From contig JAJYMR010000264.1 in the NCBI GenBank assembly GCA_021786815.1, positions 1 to 35,755 on the forward strand: a DNA stretch of 35,755 bases, in the 5' to 3' direction. The notes under the pieces are model-generated. The model was not told where the DNA came from. It did not search any database and saw only the letters and a program-made list of their open reading frames with translations. Below are positions 9,046 through 17,310 of the stretch, in pieces. Within the stretch, counting starts at the first letter, position 1, and each line of letters starts with the position of its first letter. This DNA comes from Deltaproteobacteria bacterium. GTDB lineage: Bacteria > Desulfobacterota > Binatia > Binatales > Binataceae. The position numbers and the translations under genes are program-made.

Positions 9046-9073
9046 GATTATTCAATTGATTTATTGAATCATC
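9046..9073. promoter_or_regulatory. AT-rich inverted repeat, candidate operator of the efflux operon
   Basis: GATTATTCAAT-tgattt-ATTGAATCATC: 10 of 11 positions complementary; 46 bp before the TolC-family start codon. Confidence 0.5.
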
Positions 9074-9119
9074 GAGGCAAAGGACAGCCGGCCATGCCAT
9101 CCCGAGGACACTTAATCCC

Positions 9120-10496
9120 ATGACGCTCACGAGAAAAACCACGGCTGCCGCTCTCGCAATCGCGATAAGCTTTTGCCTTGCTCCCCGCGCACACGCCGCG
9201 GAGGCGACTCGCGAGCGAATATCGTTCAAAGAGGCCCTTTCGCTCGCGCTCAGCCATAACCGCGTGCTGCGCGCCGCCGAGCTTTCGAGCGCGGCCGCCG
9301 GGCACGACGTGGGAGTGGCGCGCGGAGCGATGCTGCCGCGCCTGGACGCGCTGGAAAACTACTCGAATACCAATACCCCGGCACTGGTATTCGCGAACCT
9401 GCTCAATCAGCAGGACTTCGGGCCGAACGATTTCCATATCGATCGGTTGAACTATCCCGCCTCGTTCTCGAACTTCCAGTCGATGATCCGGCTGACGCAG
9501 CCAATCTTCACCGGGGGCAGGCTCTGGGCCTCGCTCAAGGCCTCGCGCGACGCCGCCGATATGGCCAAATGGCGCGCGATTCGAACCCGCCAGGAAACCG
9601 AATTCGCGGTCGTACAGGCCTACTACGGCTCGGTCCTGCTCGAGGAACGGGTCGGCGTGCTCGAGCGCGCGCTGGCCGCCGCACGGGCCCATCGTGAGCA
9701 GGCCGACAACATGTTCAGGCACGGGATGGTGGTGAAGGCGGACGTGCTGCGTGCGCGGGTGATGGAGGGTACGTTCGAGCAGGAGCGCAACGTCGCCCGC
9801 AACCAGCTCCTGACCGCGTGGGACGCCCTTGCCCATACGCTTGGAACCGAGGACCGCCGGCTCGCGCCGTTGGTTAACCCGCCCGAGCTCGCGCGTGTCG
9901 CGCCAGTCACGCAACCGGGCCTGGAGGATCTGGTCACGAAGGCGCTCTCGATACGCCCCGAGCTCAGGATCGTGCAATCCCAGATCGATCAGGCGGAACA
10001 AAACCTCAAGATTGCGCGCGCCGACTATCTCCCGACGCTAAGCGTGTCGGCCGCCTACGAGAACGATAGCGAGTCCCTGGTCCGCGCGGGCAACAGCTAC
10101 AGCGTGTTCGTGACCGGCCAACTCAATCTGTTTGACGGACTTGCGACCAGCTCGCGGACAGCCGCGGCGATGGAGCGGCTCTCGCGGGCGCGCGAGCTCG
10201 AGGACGATCTGCGCCACGCGATCGCGCTCGACGTTCAGAGAGCCTACCACGCGCTCGCCGCCGCTTCGGAAAATCTCGGCGTGGCCCGCCATAACGCGGC
10301 CTACGCCTCCGACGCCGCCCGAATCCTGGAGGACCGCTACGGCTCCGGACTTGCCACCAACGTCGAGGTCCTGGACTCCGAGACCGAGCGCAAGCAGGCC
10401 GACATGCGGCTTGTCGAAGCCAGGGTCGCGGTGCTGGTGGCTCGCGCGGCGCTCAAGCTTGCTTCGGGCCAACTCAACCTCGGAACCGAGCCATGA
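9120..10496 (+). CDS. TolC family outer membrane efflux protein
   Basis: 458 aa with signal peptide; ISFKEALSLALSHNRVLRAAEL, internal duplication and a RATNVEVLD-like motif (SGLATNVEVLDSETERKQADMRLVEAR). Confidence 0.85.
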   Translation: MTLTRKTTAAALAIAISFCLAPRAHAAEATRERISFKEALSLALSHNRVLRAAELSSAAAGHDVGVARGAMLPRLDALENYSNTNTPALVFANLLNQQDFGPNDFHIDRLNYPASFSNFQSMIRLTQPIFTGGRLWASLKASRDAADMAKWRAIRTRQETEFAVVQAYYGSVLLEERVGVLERALAAARAHREQADNMFRHGMVVKADVLRARVMEGTFEQERNVARNQLLTAWDALAHTLGTEDRRLAPLVNPPELARVAPVTQPGLEDLVTKALSIRPELRIVQSQIDQAEQNLKIARADYLPTLSVSAAYENDSESLVRAGNSYSVFVTGQLNLFDGLATSSRTAAAMERLSRARELEDDLRHAIALDVQRAYHALAAASENLGVARHNAAYASDAARILEDRYGSGLATNVEVLDSETERKQADMRLVEARVAVLVARAALKLASGQLNLGTEP

Positions 10497-11599
10497 ACCA
10501 CAAGTCTGAAGAGCGGAGGCCGAAAGGAAAGCTCATCGCCGTCCTGGCCGGGGCGGCGGCGGTACTGATCGCGCTTGTCGTGCTTTTGGGACGCGGCAGG
10601 ATCGAGCCGGGGCTGCTGAGCCCGCCGGTCTCGCGCATTCCCAATCTGCCGGTCGACGTTGTGCGGCTGGAGACGGTCGCCAATACGCGCGACGCGATCG
10701 GAACCGTGCAGTCGCGTGTCGAAGTCGATGCGGCAAGCCGCGTCTCGGCCACCGTTCGCGAGGTTACGGTGCACGCGGGCGAGCGGGTAAAAGCCGGACA
10801 GGTGCTGGCGCGGCTCGACGACTCCGACCTCGCGGCCGCGGTTGCGCGGGCCCGGGGGCAGGTCGCGGCGGCAACCGCAAACTTCACACGCGCGAGCAAG
10901 GACGAGCGCCGGTTCAGCGCCCTGCTCAAGCGCGGCTCGGTGACCCCCCATGAATTCGACGCGGCCCAGGCGAACTATCGCGCCGCGCGCGGCGATGTCG
11001 AATCCGCAAAAGCCCAGGTTACCGCCGCCGAGGCCTCGCTCAAGTACGCGACCGTGCGCTCTCCGGTCTCAGGCGTAGTGGCCGAGCGCCTGGTCGAGCC
11101 GGGGGACCTGGCGCTTCCGGGCAAGCCTCTCGTGCGCGTGTACGATTCCCAGGCGCTTCGAGTCGAACTGCGTGTTCCCGAGGAGCTGACGCGCGAGGTC
11201 TCCATCGGAATGCCGCTTACGGTGAGAATTGAGGCGGCCGGCCGGACAATCGCGACGAAAATCAACGAGATCGTTCCCGCTGCCGACCCCGCAAGCCGCA
11301 CTTTCCTCGTACGCGCGCCGCTGCCGTCGGACCCCGCGCTCAGGCCGGGGATGTACGCGAGCGCCTCGTTTGACGTGGGCACGGAGAAGATTCTCACCGT
11401 CGCCCGCTCGGCAATCGAAAGTGTCGGCCAGCTCGAAACCGTCAGGGTTATCGAGCACGGCGCGGTCCGGGTGCGCCAGATCACGACCGGGCGCGCTTTT
11501 GGCGAGCGGGTGGAAGTGCTCTCCGGGCTTCTACAGGGCGACCGGGTGCTTCTGGGGGGCGCCGACGAGCGAATGGCCGCCGATGGAACGTCCAAATGA
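10493..11599 (+). CDS. RND efflux periplasmic adaptor (membrane fusion protein)
   Basis: VDAASRVSATVREVTVHAGERVKAGQVLARLDDSDL lipoyl/hairpin motif; ATVRSPVSGVVAERLVEPGDL; follows tolC with ATGA overlap. Confidence 0.9.
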   Translation: MNHKSEERRPKGKLIAVLAGAAAVLIALVVLLGRGRIEPGLLSPPVSRIPNLPVDVVRLETVANTRDAIGTVQSRVEVDAASRVSATVREVTVHAGERVKAGQVLARLDDSDLAAAVARARGQVAAATANFTRASKDERRFSALLKRGSVTPHEFDAAQANYRAARGDVESAKAQVTAAEASLKYATVRSPVSGVVAERLVEPGDLALPGKPLVRVYDSQALRVELRVPEELTREVSIGMPLTVRIEAAGRTIATKINEIVPAADPASRTFLVRAPLPSDPALRPGMYASASFDVGTEKILTVARSAIESVGQLETVRVIEHGAVRVRQITTGRAFGERVEVLSGLLQGDRVLLGGADERMAADGTSK

Positions 11600-14500
11600 G
11601 TGAGAACGGCGAAAAACTCGGCTTCACCGCCCGGATCGTCGATCGATTCCTCGGCTCCAACCTTTCGGTGCTGCTGCTGCTCGCCTCGCTTGCGGCCGGC
11701 GCACTCGCGCTTGCCGTCACGCCGCGCGAGGAAGATCCGCAAATCGTCGTCCCGATGGCCGACATCATCGTGCAGATGCCCGGCTCGACGGCCGCCGAGG
11801 TCGAAAACCTCGTCACCATCAATCTCGAACGCCGGCTGTGGGAGATGGAGGGCGTCAAGCACATCTACTCGGTCTCGATGCCGGGGCAGGCGATGGTCAC
11901 GGTGCGCTTCGATGTCGGGTTCAGCGAGACGCAGGCACTGGTCGAGATCTACAACAAGCTCGAATCCAATCGCGACGCCGTGCCGCCGGGCGTGACCGGA
12001 TGGATCGTCAAGCCGGTCGGGATCAACGACGTTCCGATCGTCACCCTGACCCTCTACAGCGCGACCGAGAGCGACGCGCAGTTGCGCCGAATCGCCGACG
12101 AGATTCTCCATCGCCTGCAACAGGTGCCGAACACCGGCAAGTCGTTTATCGTCGGCGGACGCCCGCGCCAGATCCGCGTGATGCTCCAGGCGGACCGCCT
12201 GGCCGGGCATGGGCTCACGCCGCTCGAAGTGTCGCAGGCGCTTCAGGGCGCCGACGCCAACCTGCGGGTCGGGACATTCGACCGTGGAAACGAAGTGTAC
12301 CTGGTGGACAGCGGTCCGTTCCTGCACAACGCCGCCGAGGTGCGAAACCTGGTCGTCGGCGTGCGCGACGGGCGTCCGGTTTACCTGCGCGACGTGGCCC
12401 GCGTGCTCGATGGACCCGCCGAAGCCACCAACTACGTAAGGCTCGGCTTCGGACCCGCGGCTCATTACCTGCTCCACGAGCCGGGGCAGATCAAACTCGA
12501 TTCGGTCGGCATGCGCGGCCAGACTTTTCCGGCCGTCACGATCGCGATTGCCAAGCGCCAGGGCACCAACGCCGTCTCCGTCGCCGAGCAGGTCCTGCAC
12601 CGGGTCGAGCAGTTGAAGGGCGTGGCAATACCATCGGACGTTCACGTGATGGTCACGCGCAATTACGGCGAGACCGCCAACGAGAAGGTCAATGAACTGG
12701 TGCGCGAGCTGCTTATCGCGGTCGCGATTATTGTCGGCCTGCTCGCTTTCTCGCTCGGGATTCGCGAGGCGTTCATCGTCGCGATCGCGGTGCCGGTCAC
12801 GCTTGCGATCACGCTGCTCGGAAACCTGCTCGCTGGCTACACGATAAACCGCGTGACCCTGTTCGCGCTCATCCTTTCGCTCGGACTCCTCGTTGACGAC
12901 CCGATAGTCGACGTCGAAAACATCCATCGCCACTTCCGCCTGCGCACCCATCCGCCGCGCCAGGCGACCCTGATCGCGGTGGACGAGGTGCGGCCGCCGA
13001 CCATCCTGGCCACCTTCGCCGTCATCCTGTCGTTCATCCCGATGCTGTTCGTGACGGGGATGATGGGCCCGTACATGCGGCCAATGCCGTTCAACGTGCC
13101 GCTTGCGATGCTGATGTCGCTGGTGGTCGCGTTCACCATAACGCCGTGGGCCTGCTTCCATCTGCTGCGCAAGGACTACGAGCATCCCGCCGGCAAGGAA
13201 CCCGAGGAAGAAGCCGCGTGGGTCCGCCGATGGTATCGCAGGGTGCTCGAACCGATGCTCGACAGCCCCCGCCGCGCGCGAATGTTCCTTTACGCCGTGG
13301 TCGCCGCGCTGGTCGGCTCCGTCCTGCTGGTCGTCTTTGGCTTCGTGCCGGTCAAGATGCTCCCGTTCGACAACAAGAACGAGCTTGAGCTCGTGGTCAA
13401 CATGCCCGAGGGAACGCCGGTCGAGAACACCAACAAGGTGCTCGACGATCTCGGGCGGCTGATGGCGCGCGAGCCGGAAGTGACCGCCTTCGAGAGCTAC
13501 GCGGGCACGGCGGCGCCGTTCGGTTTCAACGGGATGGTGCGCCATTACTACATGCGGCGCGACCCGTGGCAGGGCCAGGTCCGTATCCAGCTCGCGCCCA
13601 AGGCCGATCGCGCCCAGGGTTCGCACGAGTTCGCGCTCAGGATTCGGCCCGAGGTCGAAAAGATCGCGCGGGCCGATCACGCCAAGGTGATCCAGATCGT
13701 CGAGACGCCACCCGGACCGCCCGTGCTGGCCAGCGTGGTCGCGGAAATTTACGGTCCGGCCGCGGGCAGCGAATACGCTCAGATGATCCGCTACGGACGC
13801 TCGCTCAGGAAGGTCTTCGAGAAGACCGCCGGCCTCGCCGATACCGACGATTCATCGATCGCCCGCGAGCCGCGCCTTGAATTCATGCTCGACAGGCGCA
13901 AGGCCGCGCTCAACGGCGTCAATGTCGAGCAGGCGGCCCAGACGCTCGCGATCGTGCTCGGCGGGCGCGCCGCCGTCCCCGTCCATACCAATACCGAGCG
14001 CACGCCGCTGATGGTCGAACTCAGGATGCCGCGCGCGGACCGCTCGTCGCTCGAGCGTCTGCTGTCCTCGGTCAGACTTCGCGGCGCGGCGGGCGCGATG
14101 GTGCCGCTGTCGGAATTGGGCACGGTCAAGCGCACGCTCGCGGAGCAGCCCATCTATCACAAGGATTTGCGGCGCGTGGTTTTCGTGATGGCCGAGACGG
14201 TCGGCGAAAGCCCGGTCAACGAAGTGCTGTGGCTCGAAAAGCACACCGCAAAGATGTTTCCGCCGGGCTACACCGTCAACTGGTCGGGCGAAGGCGAATG
14301 GCACATCACGGTGACCGTGTTCCGCGACCTCGGAATCGCCTTCGGCGCGGCGCTGTTCTTCATCTTCGTGCTGCTGGTCGCGCAGACCGAGTCGATGGTG
14401 ATCGCGCTCATCATCATGGCCGCCATCCCGCTCACCCTCATCGGCATCATGCCCGGCTTCTTCATCCTGAACCTGCTGACCGAGAGCCATATCGCGGGCT

Positions 14501-14883
14501 ACGCGGATCCGACGTTTTTCACCGCGACCGCGATGATCGGAATGATCGCGCTCGCAGGCATCGTGGTCAGAAATTCCATCATCCTGATCGACTTCATCCA
14601 TCACGGCATCGCGCGCTGCCTCACGCTCAAGGAAGCAGTGCTCGAAGCGGGCGCGATCCGGCTGCGCCCGATCGTGCTGACCGCGGGCGCGGCGGCGCTC
14701 GGCTCGGTGGTGATCACGCTCGATCCGATTTTTTCGGGCCTGGCGTGGGCGTTCATCTTCGGCATCTTCGCCTCGACCGCGTTCACGTTGGTCGTGATCC
14801 CACTCATCTACTACATGGCGTATCGCAATGCTCCGGCTCTGCCTCCGGGCCTTGAGCCGGATGAGGAGGAAGTCCAACAATGA
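11596..14883 (+). CDS. RND family efflux transporter permease
   Basis: 1095 aa; PREEDPQIVVPMADIIVQMPGSTAAEVENLVT; LILSLGLLVDDPIVDVENIHRH in TM4; second TM block at the C-terminus. Confidence 0.95.
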   Translation: MSENGEKLGFTARIVDRFLGSNLSVLLLLASLAAGALALAVTPREEDPQIVVPMADIIVQMPGSTAAEVENLVTINLERRLWEMEGVKHIYSVSMPGQAMVTVRFDVGFSETQALVEIYNKLESNRDAVPPGVTGWIVKPVGINDVPIVTLTLYSATESDAQLRRIADEILHRLQQVPNTGKSFIVGGRPRQIRVMLQADRLAGHGLTPLEVSQALQGADANLRVGTFDRGNEVYLVDSGPFLHNAAEVRNLVVGVRDGRPVYLRDVARVLDGPAEATNYVRLGFGPAAHYLLHEPGQIKLDSVGMRGQTFPAVTIAIAKRQGTNAVSVAEQVLHRVEQLKGVAIPSDVHVMVTRNYGETANEKVNELVRELLIAVAIIVGLLAFSLGIREAFIVAIAVPVTLAITLLGNLLAGYTINRVTLFALILSLGLLVDDPIVDVENIHRHFRLRTHPPRQATLIAVDEVRPPTILATFAVILSFIPMLFVTGMMGPYMRPMPFNVPLAMLMSLVVAFTITPWACFHLLRKDYEHPAGKEPEEEAAWVRRWYRRVLEPMLDSPRRARMFLYAVVAALVGSVLLVVFGFVPVKMLPFDNKNELELVVNMPEGTPVENTNKVLDDLGRLMAREPEVTAFESYAGTAAPFGFNGMVRHYYMRRDPWQGQVRIQLAPKADRAQGSHEFALRIRPEVEKIARADHAKVIQIVETPPGPPVLASVVAEIYGPAAGSEYAQMIRYGRSLRKVFEKTAGLADTDDSSIAREPRLEFMLDRRKAALNGVNVEQAAQTLAIVLGGRAAVPVHTNTERTPLMVELRMPRADRSSLERLLSSVRLRGAAGAMVPLSELGTVKRTLAEQPIYHKDLRRVVFVMAETVGESPVNEVLWLEKHTAKMFPPGYTVNWSGEGEWHITVTVFRDLGIAFGAALFFIFVLLVAQTESMVIALIIMAAIPLTLIGIMPGFFILNLLTESHIAGYADPTFFTATAMIGMIALAGIVVRNSIILIDFIHHGIARCLTLKEAVLEAGAIRLRPIVLTAGAAALGSVVITLDPIFSGLAWAFIFGIFASTAFTLVVIPLIYYMAYRNAPALPPGLEPDEEEVQQ

Positions 14884-15110
14884 CACTGGAGAGAAAGGTT
14901 CGCGCACTGGCCGGCTCGCTCGTTCTGGTCGGTCTTTTCCTGTCGCTGGTATGGAGTAGCTACTGGCTGTTCCTGGATCTGTTCGTGGGCCTGAACCTGC
15001 TGCAGTCGGCGTTCACCGGATTCTGCCCCGCGGAGAAAATACTCGCGCGGCTCGGAACGCCCCATCCCACGACCCCGCAGAGCGCAAGCGGTCCGCATCC
15101 CGCGGCCTAG
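14880..15110 (+). CDS. DUF2892 (YgaP-like) small membrane protein
   Basis: 76 aa; MTLERKVRALAGSLVLVGLFLSLVWSSYWLFLDLFVGLNLLQSAFTGFCPAEKILARLG; ATGA overlap with the RND gene. Confidence 0.8.
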   Translation: MTLERKVRALAGSLVLVGLFLSLVWSSYWLFLDLFVGLNLLQSAFTGFCPAEKILARLGTPHPTTPQSASGPHPAA

Positions 15111-15148
15111 CGGAGCACCGCCGTTCGGACGATGCGGGAGAAGAAACG

Positions 15149-15469
15149 ATGCGTAACGGATGGTCACGCATTCTCGCTGTCGGCGCCGTAACGGCCGCCT
15201 TTTCAGTACTTGCGCTCGCGCCGATTCCGGCCGCGGCCCAAACCAGCAACCTGCCACCTCGCACGCATACTCGCGAGACCGGGATGAGCCTCAAGGCGCA
15301 CGAGATGCAGAAGCGGGTGGCCGAGGAAATCACAGCCGCCAAGGGCAAGGGCGAGAACGTCTCGCTCGCCGAAAAGCACAAGGACGAGGGCGACCGGGCA
15401 CTCGAAGCAGGCCACTTGCGTATCGCCGTCGAGCATTACGAGGCGGCTCAGAAGGCGCTCGGAAAATAG
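15149..15469 (+). CDS. Small exported hypothetical protein
   Basis: 106 aa; cleavable-type signal peptide (...LALAPIPAAAQ) and charged helical C-terminus; follows the RND operon. Confidence 0.6.
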   Translation: MRNGWSRILAVGAVTAAFSVLALAPIPAAAQTSNLPPRTHTRETGMSLKAHEMQKRVAEEITAAKGKGENVSLAEKHKDEGDRALEAGHLRIAVEHYEAAQKALGK

Positions 15470-15484
15470 CGCGTGGAAATCGCG

Positions 15485-15514
15485 GCATGCGGCGACGGTC
15501 GCCCCGCCGCATGC
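15485..15514. terminator. Stem-loop, possible terminator of the efflux operon
   Basis: GCATGCGGCG-acggtcgccc-CGCCGCATGC: perfect 10-bp stem 16 bp after the 15469 stop; no T-tract. Confidence 0.45.
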
Positions 15515-15739
15515 TCGAAGGCGCAGAACCGTCCCCAGCGGCACGTTCCGCGTCTTGTCGGCGAGACGCCGGATGCATCAGGAAGTGGCAGCGATGCAAC
15601 GTCGGTAGGCGACGGGATTTTGTCGCGACCCGCCATCGGCTCGAAATAGCGATACAAAGACGCGAAAAATCGGACTCGGGGAGAACCCCTCCGAGGCACG
15701 CGATATGCACTATCCCTGCGCGACTTCGCGCGATGCGAG

Positions 15740-16021
15740 GTGACGCGGGACGGTCTTATGCGCCGGACGTTCGCAATAATCGCCTTGTGTGTGCTCGCTA
15801 CCGCTACAAGCGGATGCTTTGGCGGAATCCAGTTCGATGCCTTCTCCTGGAGGGCCGCGCCAGAAACGCCTGGCGCCGCCCCTGAAGAAAGCGCCAGCAC
15901 CGCCGGACACATCCCCGCGCCATCCAGCTTCGATCTCCTGCGGCTAACCCTGCCGATGTCCTCCAGCGCGGCGCCGCCAAGCCATAACTCAAGCGCCACG
16001 GGACAGACGCCCGCACCCTAG
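15740..16021 (+). CDS. Putative small lipoprotein
   Basis: 93 aa; MRRTFAIIALCVLATATSGCFGG lipobox-like sequence; start may be the internal M at ~15758. Confidence 0.45.
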   Translation: MTRDGLMRRTFAIIALCVLATATSGCFGGIQFDAFSWRAAPETPGAAPEESASTAGHIPAPSSFDLLRLTLPMSSSAAPPSHNSSATGQTPAP

Positions 16022-16038
16022 CTCCACGCATTGAGTAC

Positions 16039-16084
16039 GTGCTCGCCGGCTCCTTTCGAGAACGAAAGGAAGCTCGGCGGGCAC
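16039..16084. terminator. Long stem-loop, possible terminator
   Basis: GTGCTCGCCGGCTCCTTTCG-AGAA-CGAAAGGAAGCTCGGCGGGCAC; near-continuous ~20-bp stem with small bulges. Confidence 0.55.
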
Positions 16085-16160
16085 GATTGTCCAACGATCA
16101 CACGCTCGTCTGGCGGCCGGCGCATGGCATGAATGCAACGGGTCCGGTAAAACCTTCGCA

Positions 16161-16862
16161 ATGGCTGATGATACGACGAATTTCGAAGAACAGTGGCTCA
16201 TGAGTCAGGCGCCCGCGACCGGACGCCGCGCCCAGGCCCATCGATTGGCCGCCGCGATGCGCCGGGTGATCGATCAGCTCGTGCAGGTCGCCGCGCCCGA
16301 GGACGATTTGCGCACCGCGGCCGACGCGCTCGAGCGATACGCCAAACGCCTGTCACGTTATCCCGTTTCGCGCGTCTATGAAGGATTCGCGGAAAGCGCC
16401 AACGCCGGCGATCCTCATGCCTTTTTCGACCATAGCCCGCTTATCGGCCTTGCCAATCCACTCGCTCCACCAATCAAGGTCATGGCGGTCGGCGACAAAG
16501 TGATAGGGCACGCGAACTTCGGCGTCGCGTACGAAGGGCCGCCCGGCTACGTCCACGGCGGATTTCTCGCTGCGTCGTTCGACGAGGTGCTCGGGATGGC
16601 GCAAACACTGACCGGCAATCCCGGGATGACGGGAACCCTGACGATACGCTACCGTAAGCCCACGCCGCTTCTGACCGATCTCGTGTTCGAAGCGAAGGTT
16701 GACAGGATCGACGGACGAAAGATTTTCGTGAGCAGCCAGGTTTCGGCTGAGGGAGTGAAGACGGCGGAGGCCGAGGGACTTTTCATTTCGGTAGGCCAGG
16801 AGCGGTTCGCAAAGATGGCCGAGGCGGTGCTCGCCAAGGCCGCGCCGCAGCCGAAAAAGTAG
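16161..16862 (+). CDS. PaaI-type hotdog-fold thioesterase family protein
   Basis: GPPGYVHGGFLAASFDEVLGMAQ...GTLTIRYRKPTPLLTDLVFEAKVDRIDGRKIFVSSQVSAEG. Confidence 0.8.
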   Translation: MADDTTNFEEQWLMSQAPATGRRAQAHRLAAAMRRVIDQLVQVAAPEDDLRTAADALERYAKRLSRYPVSRVYEGFAESANAGDPHAFFDHSPLIGLANPLAPPIKVMAVGDKVIGHANFGVAYEGPPGYVHGGFLAASFDEVLGMAQTLTGNPGMTGTLTIRYRKPTPLLTDLVFEAKVDRIDGRKIFVSSQVSAEGVKTAEAEGLFISVGQERFAKMAEAVLAKAAPQPKK

Positions 16863-16896
16863 TCGTTTTGCAAACCGGTTGGGAGAGAGTCTGACA

Positions 16897-17217
16897 ATGT
16901 ACAAAATCGTGGCGATTTGGGGTTCACCCAAGGACAGCGACATCGAGGCGTTCGAAAAGTATTACCACGACGTGCACGTTCCACTCGCGCGCAAAGTGCC
17001 GGGTCTCAAGAAACTCGTGCTCACACGCATCGACTCTGGCCTCGAAGGCGCAAAGCCGCCCTTCTACCGCGTGGCCGAGCTTTACTTCGACAGCAAAGAG
17101 GCGCTGGACAACGCGCATCATGCGCCCGAGTGGAATGCGATGCGCCAGGACGCGGGCAAGATGGTCGAGCGTTTCGGCGTGACACTGACCGCGGCCCTCG
17201 GGAAGCCGGAAGAGTAG
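16897..17217 (+). CDS. EthD family protein
   Basis: MYKIVAIWGSPKDSDIEAFEKYYHDVHVPLARKVPGLKKLVLTRI; ORF-track start 16879 shortened to MYKIV. Confidence 0.8.
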   Translation: MYKIVAIWGSPKDSDIEAFEKYYHDVHVPLARKVPGLKKLVLTRIDSGLEGAKPPFYRVAELYFDSKEALDNAHHAPEWNAMRQDAGKMVERFGVTLTAALGKPEE

Positions 17218-17243
17218 TTCCTACGTTCAAGTTTCGTGGCGAT

Positions 17244-17269
17244 GCCCGCGTCACCCACGCGGCGCGGGC
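17244..17269. terminator. Stem-loop between convergent genes, possible bidirectional terminator
   Basis: GCCCGCG...CGCGGGC between the EthD (+) and polX (-) stops. Confidence 0.45.
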
Positions 17270-17310
17270 ACCGCATTTGAAGCCTGCGCAGATCTACTCG
17301 CTGCCGCGAC

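Noticed and set aside
10975-13680. 901-aa minus-strand ORF
   Set aside because: Antisense to the clear adaptor/RND genes; His/Arg/Asp-rich composition typical of a GC-rich antisense reading frame; no recognisable domain.
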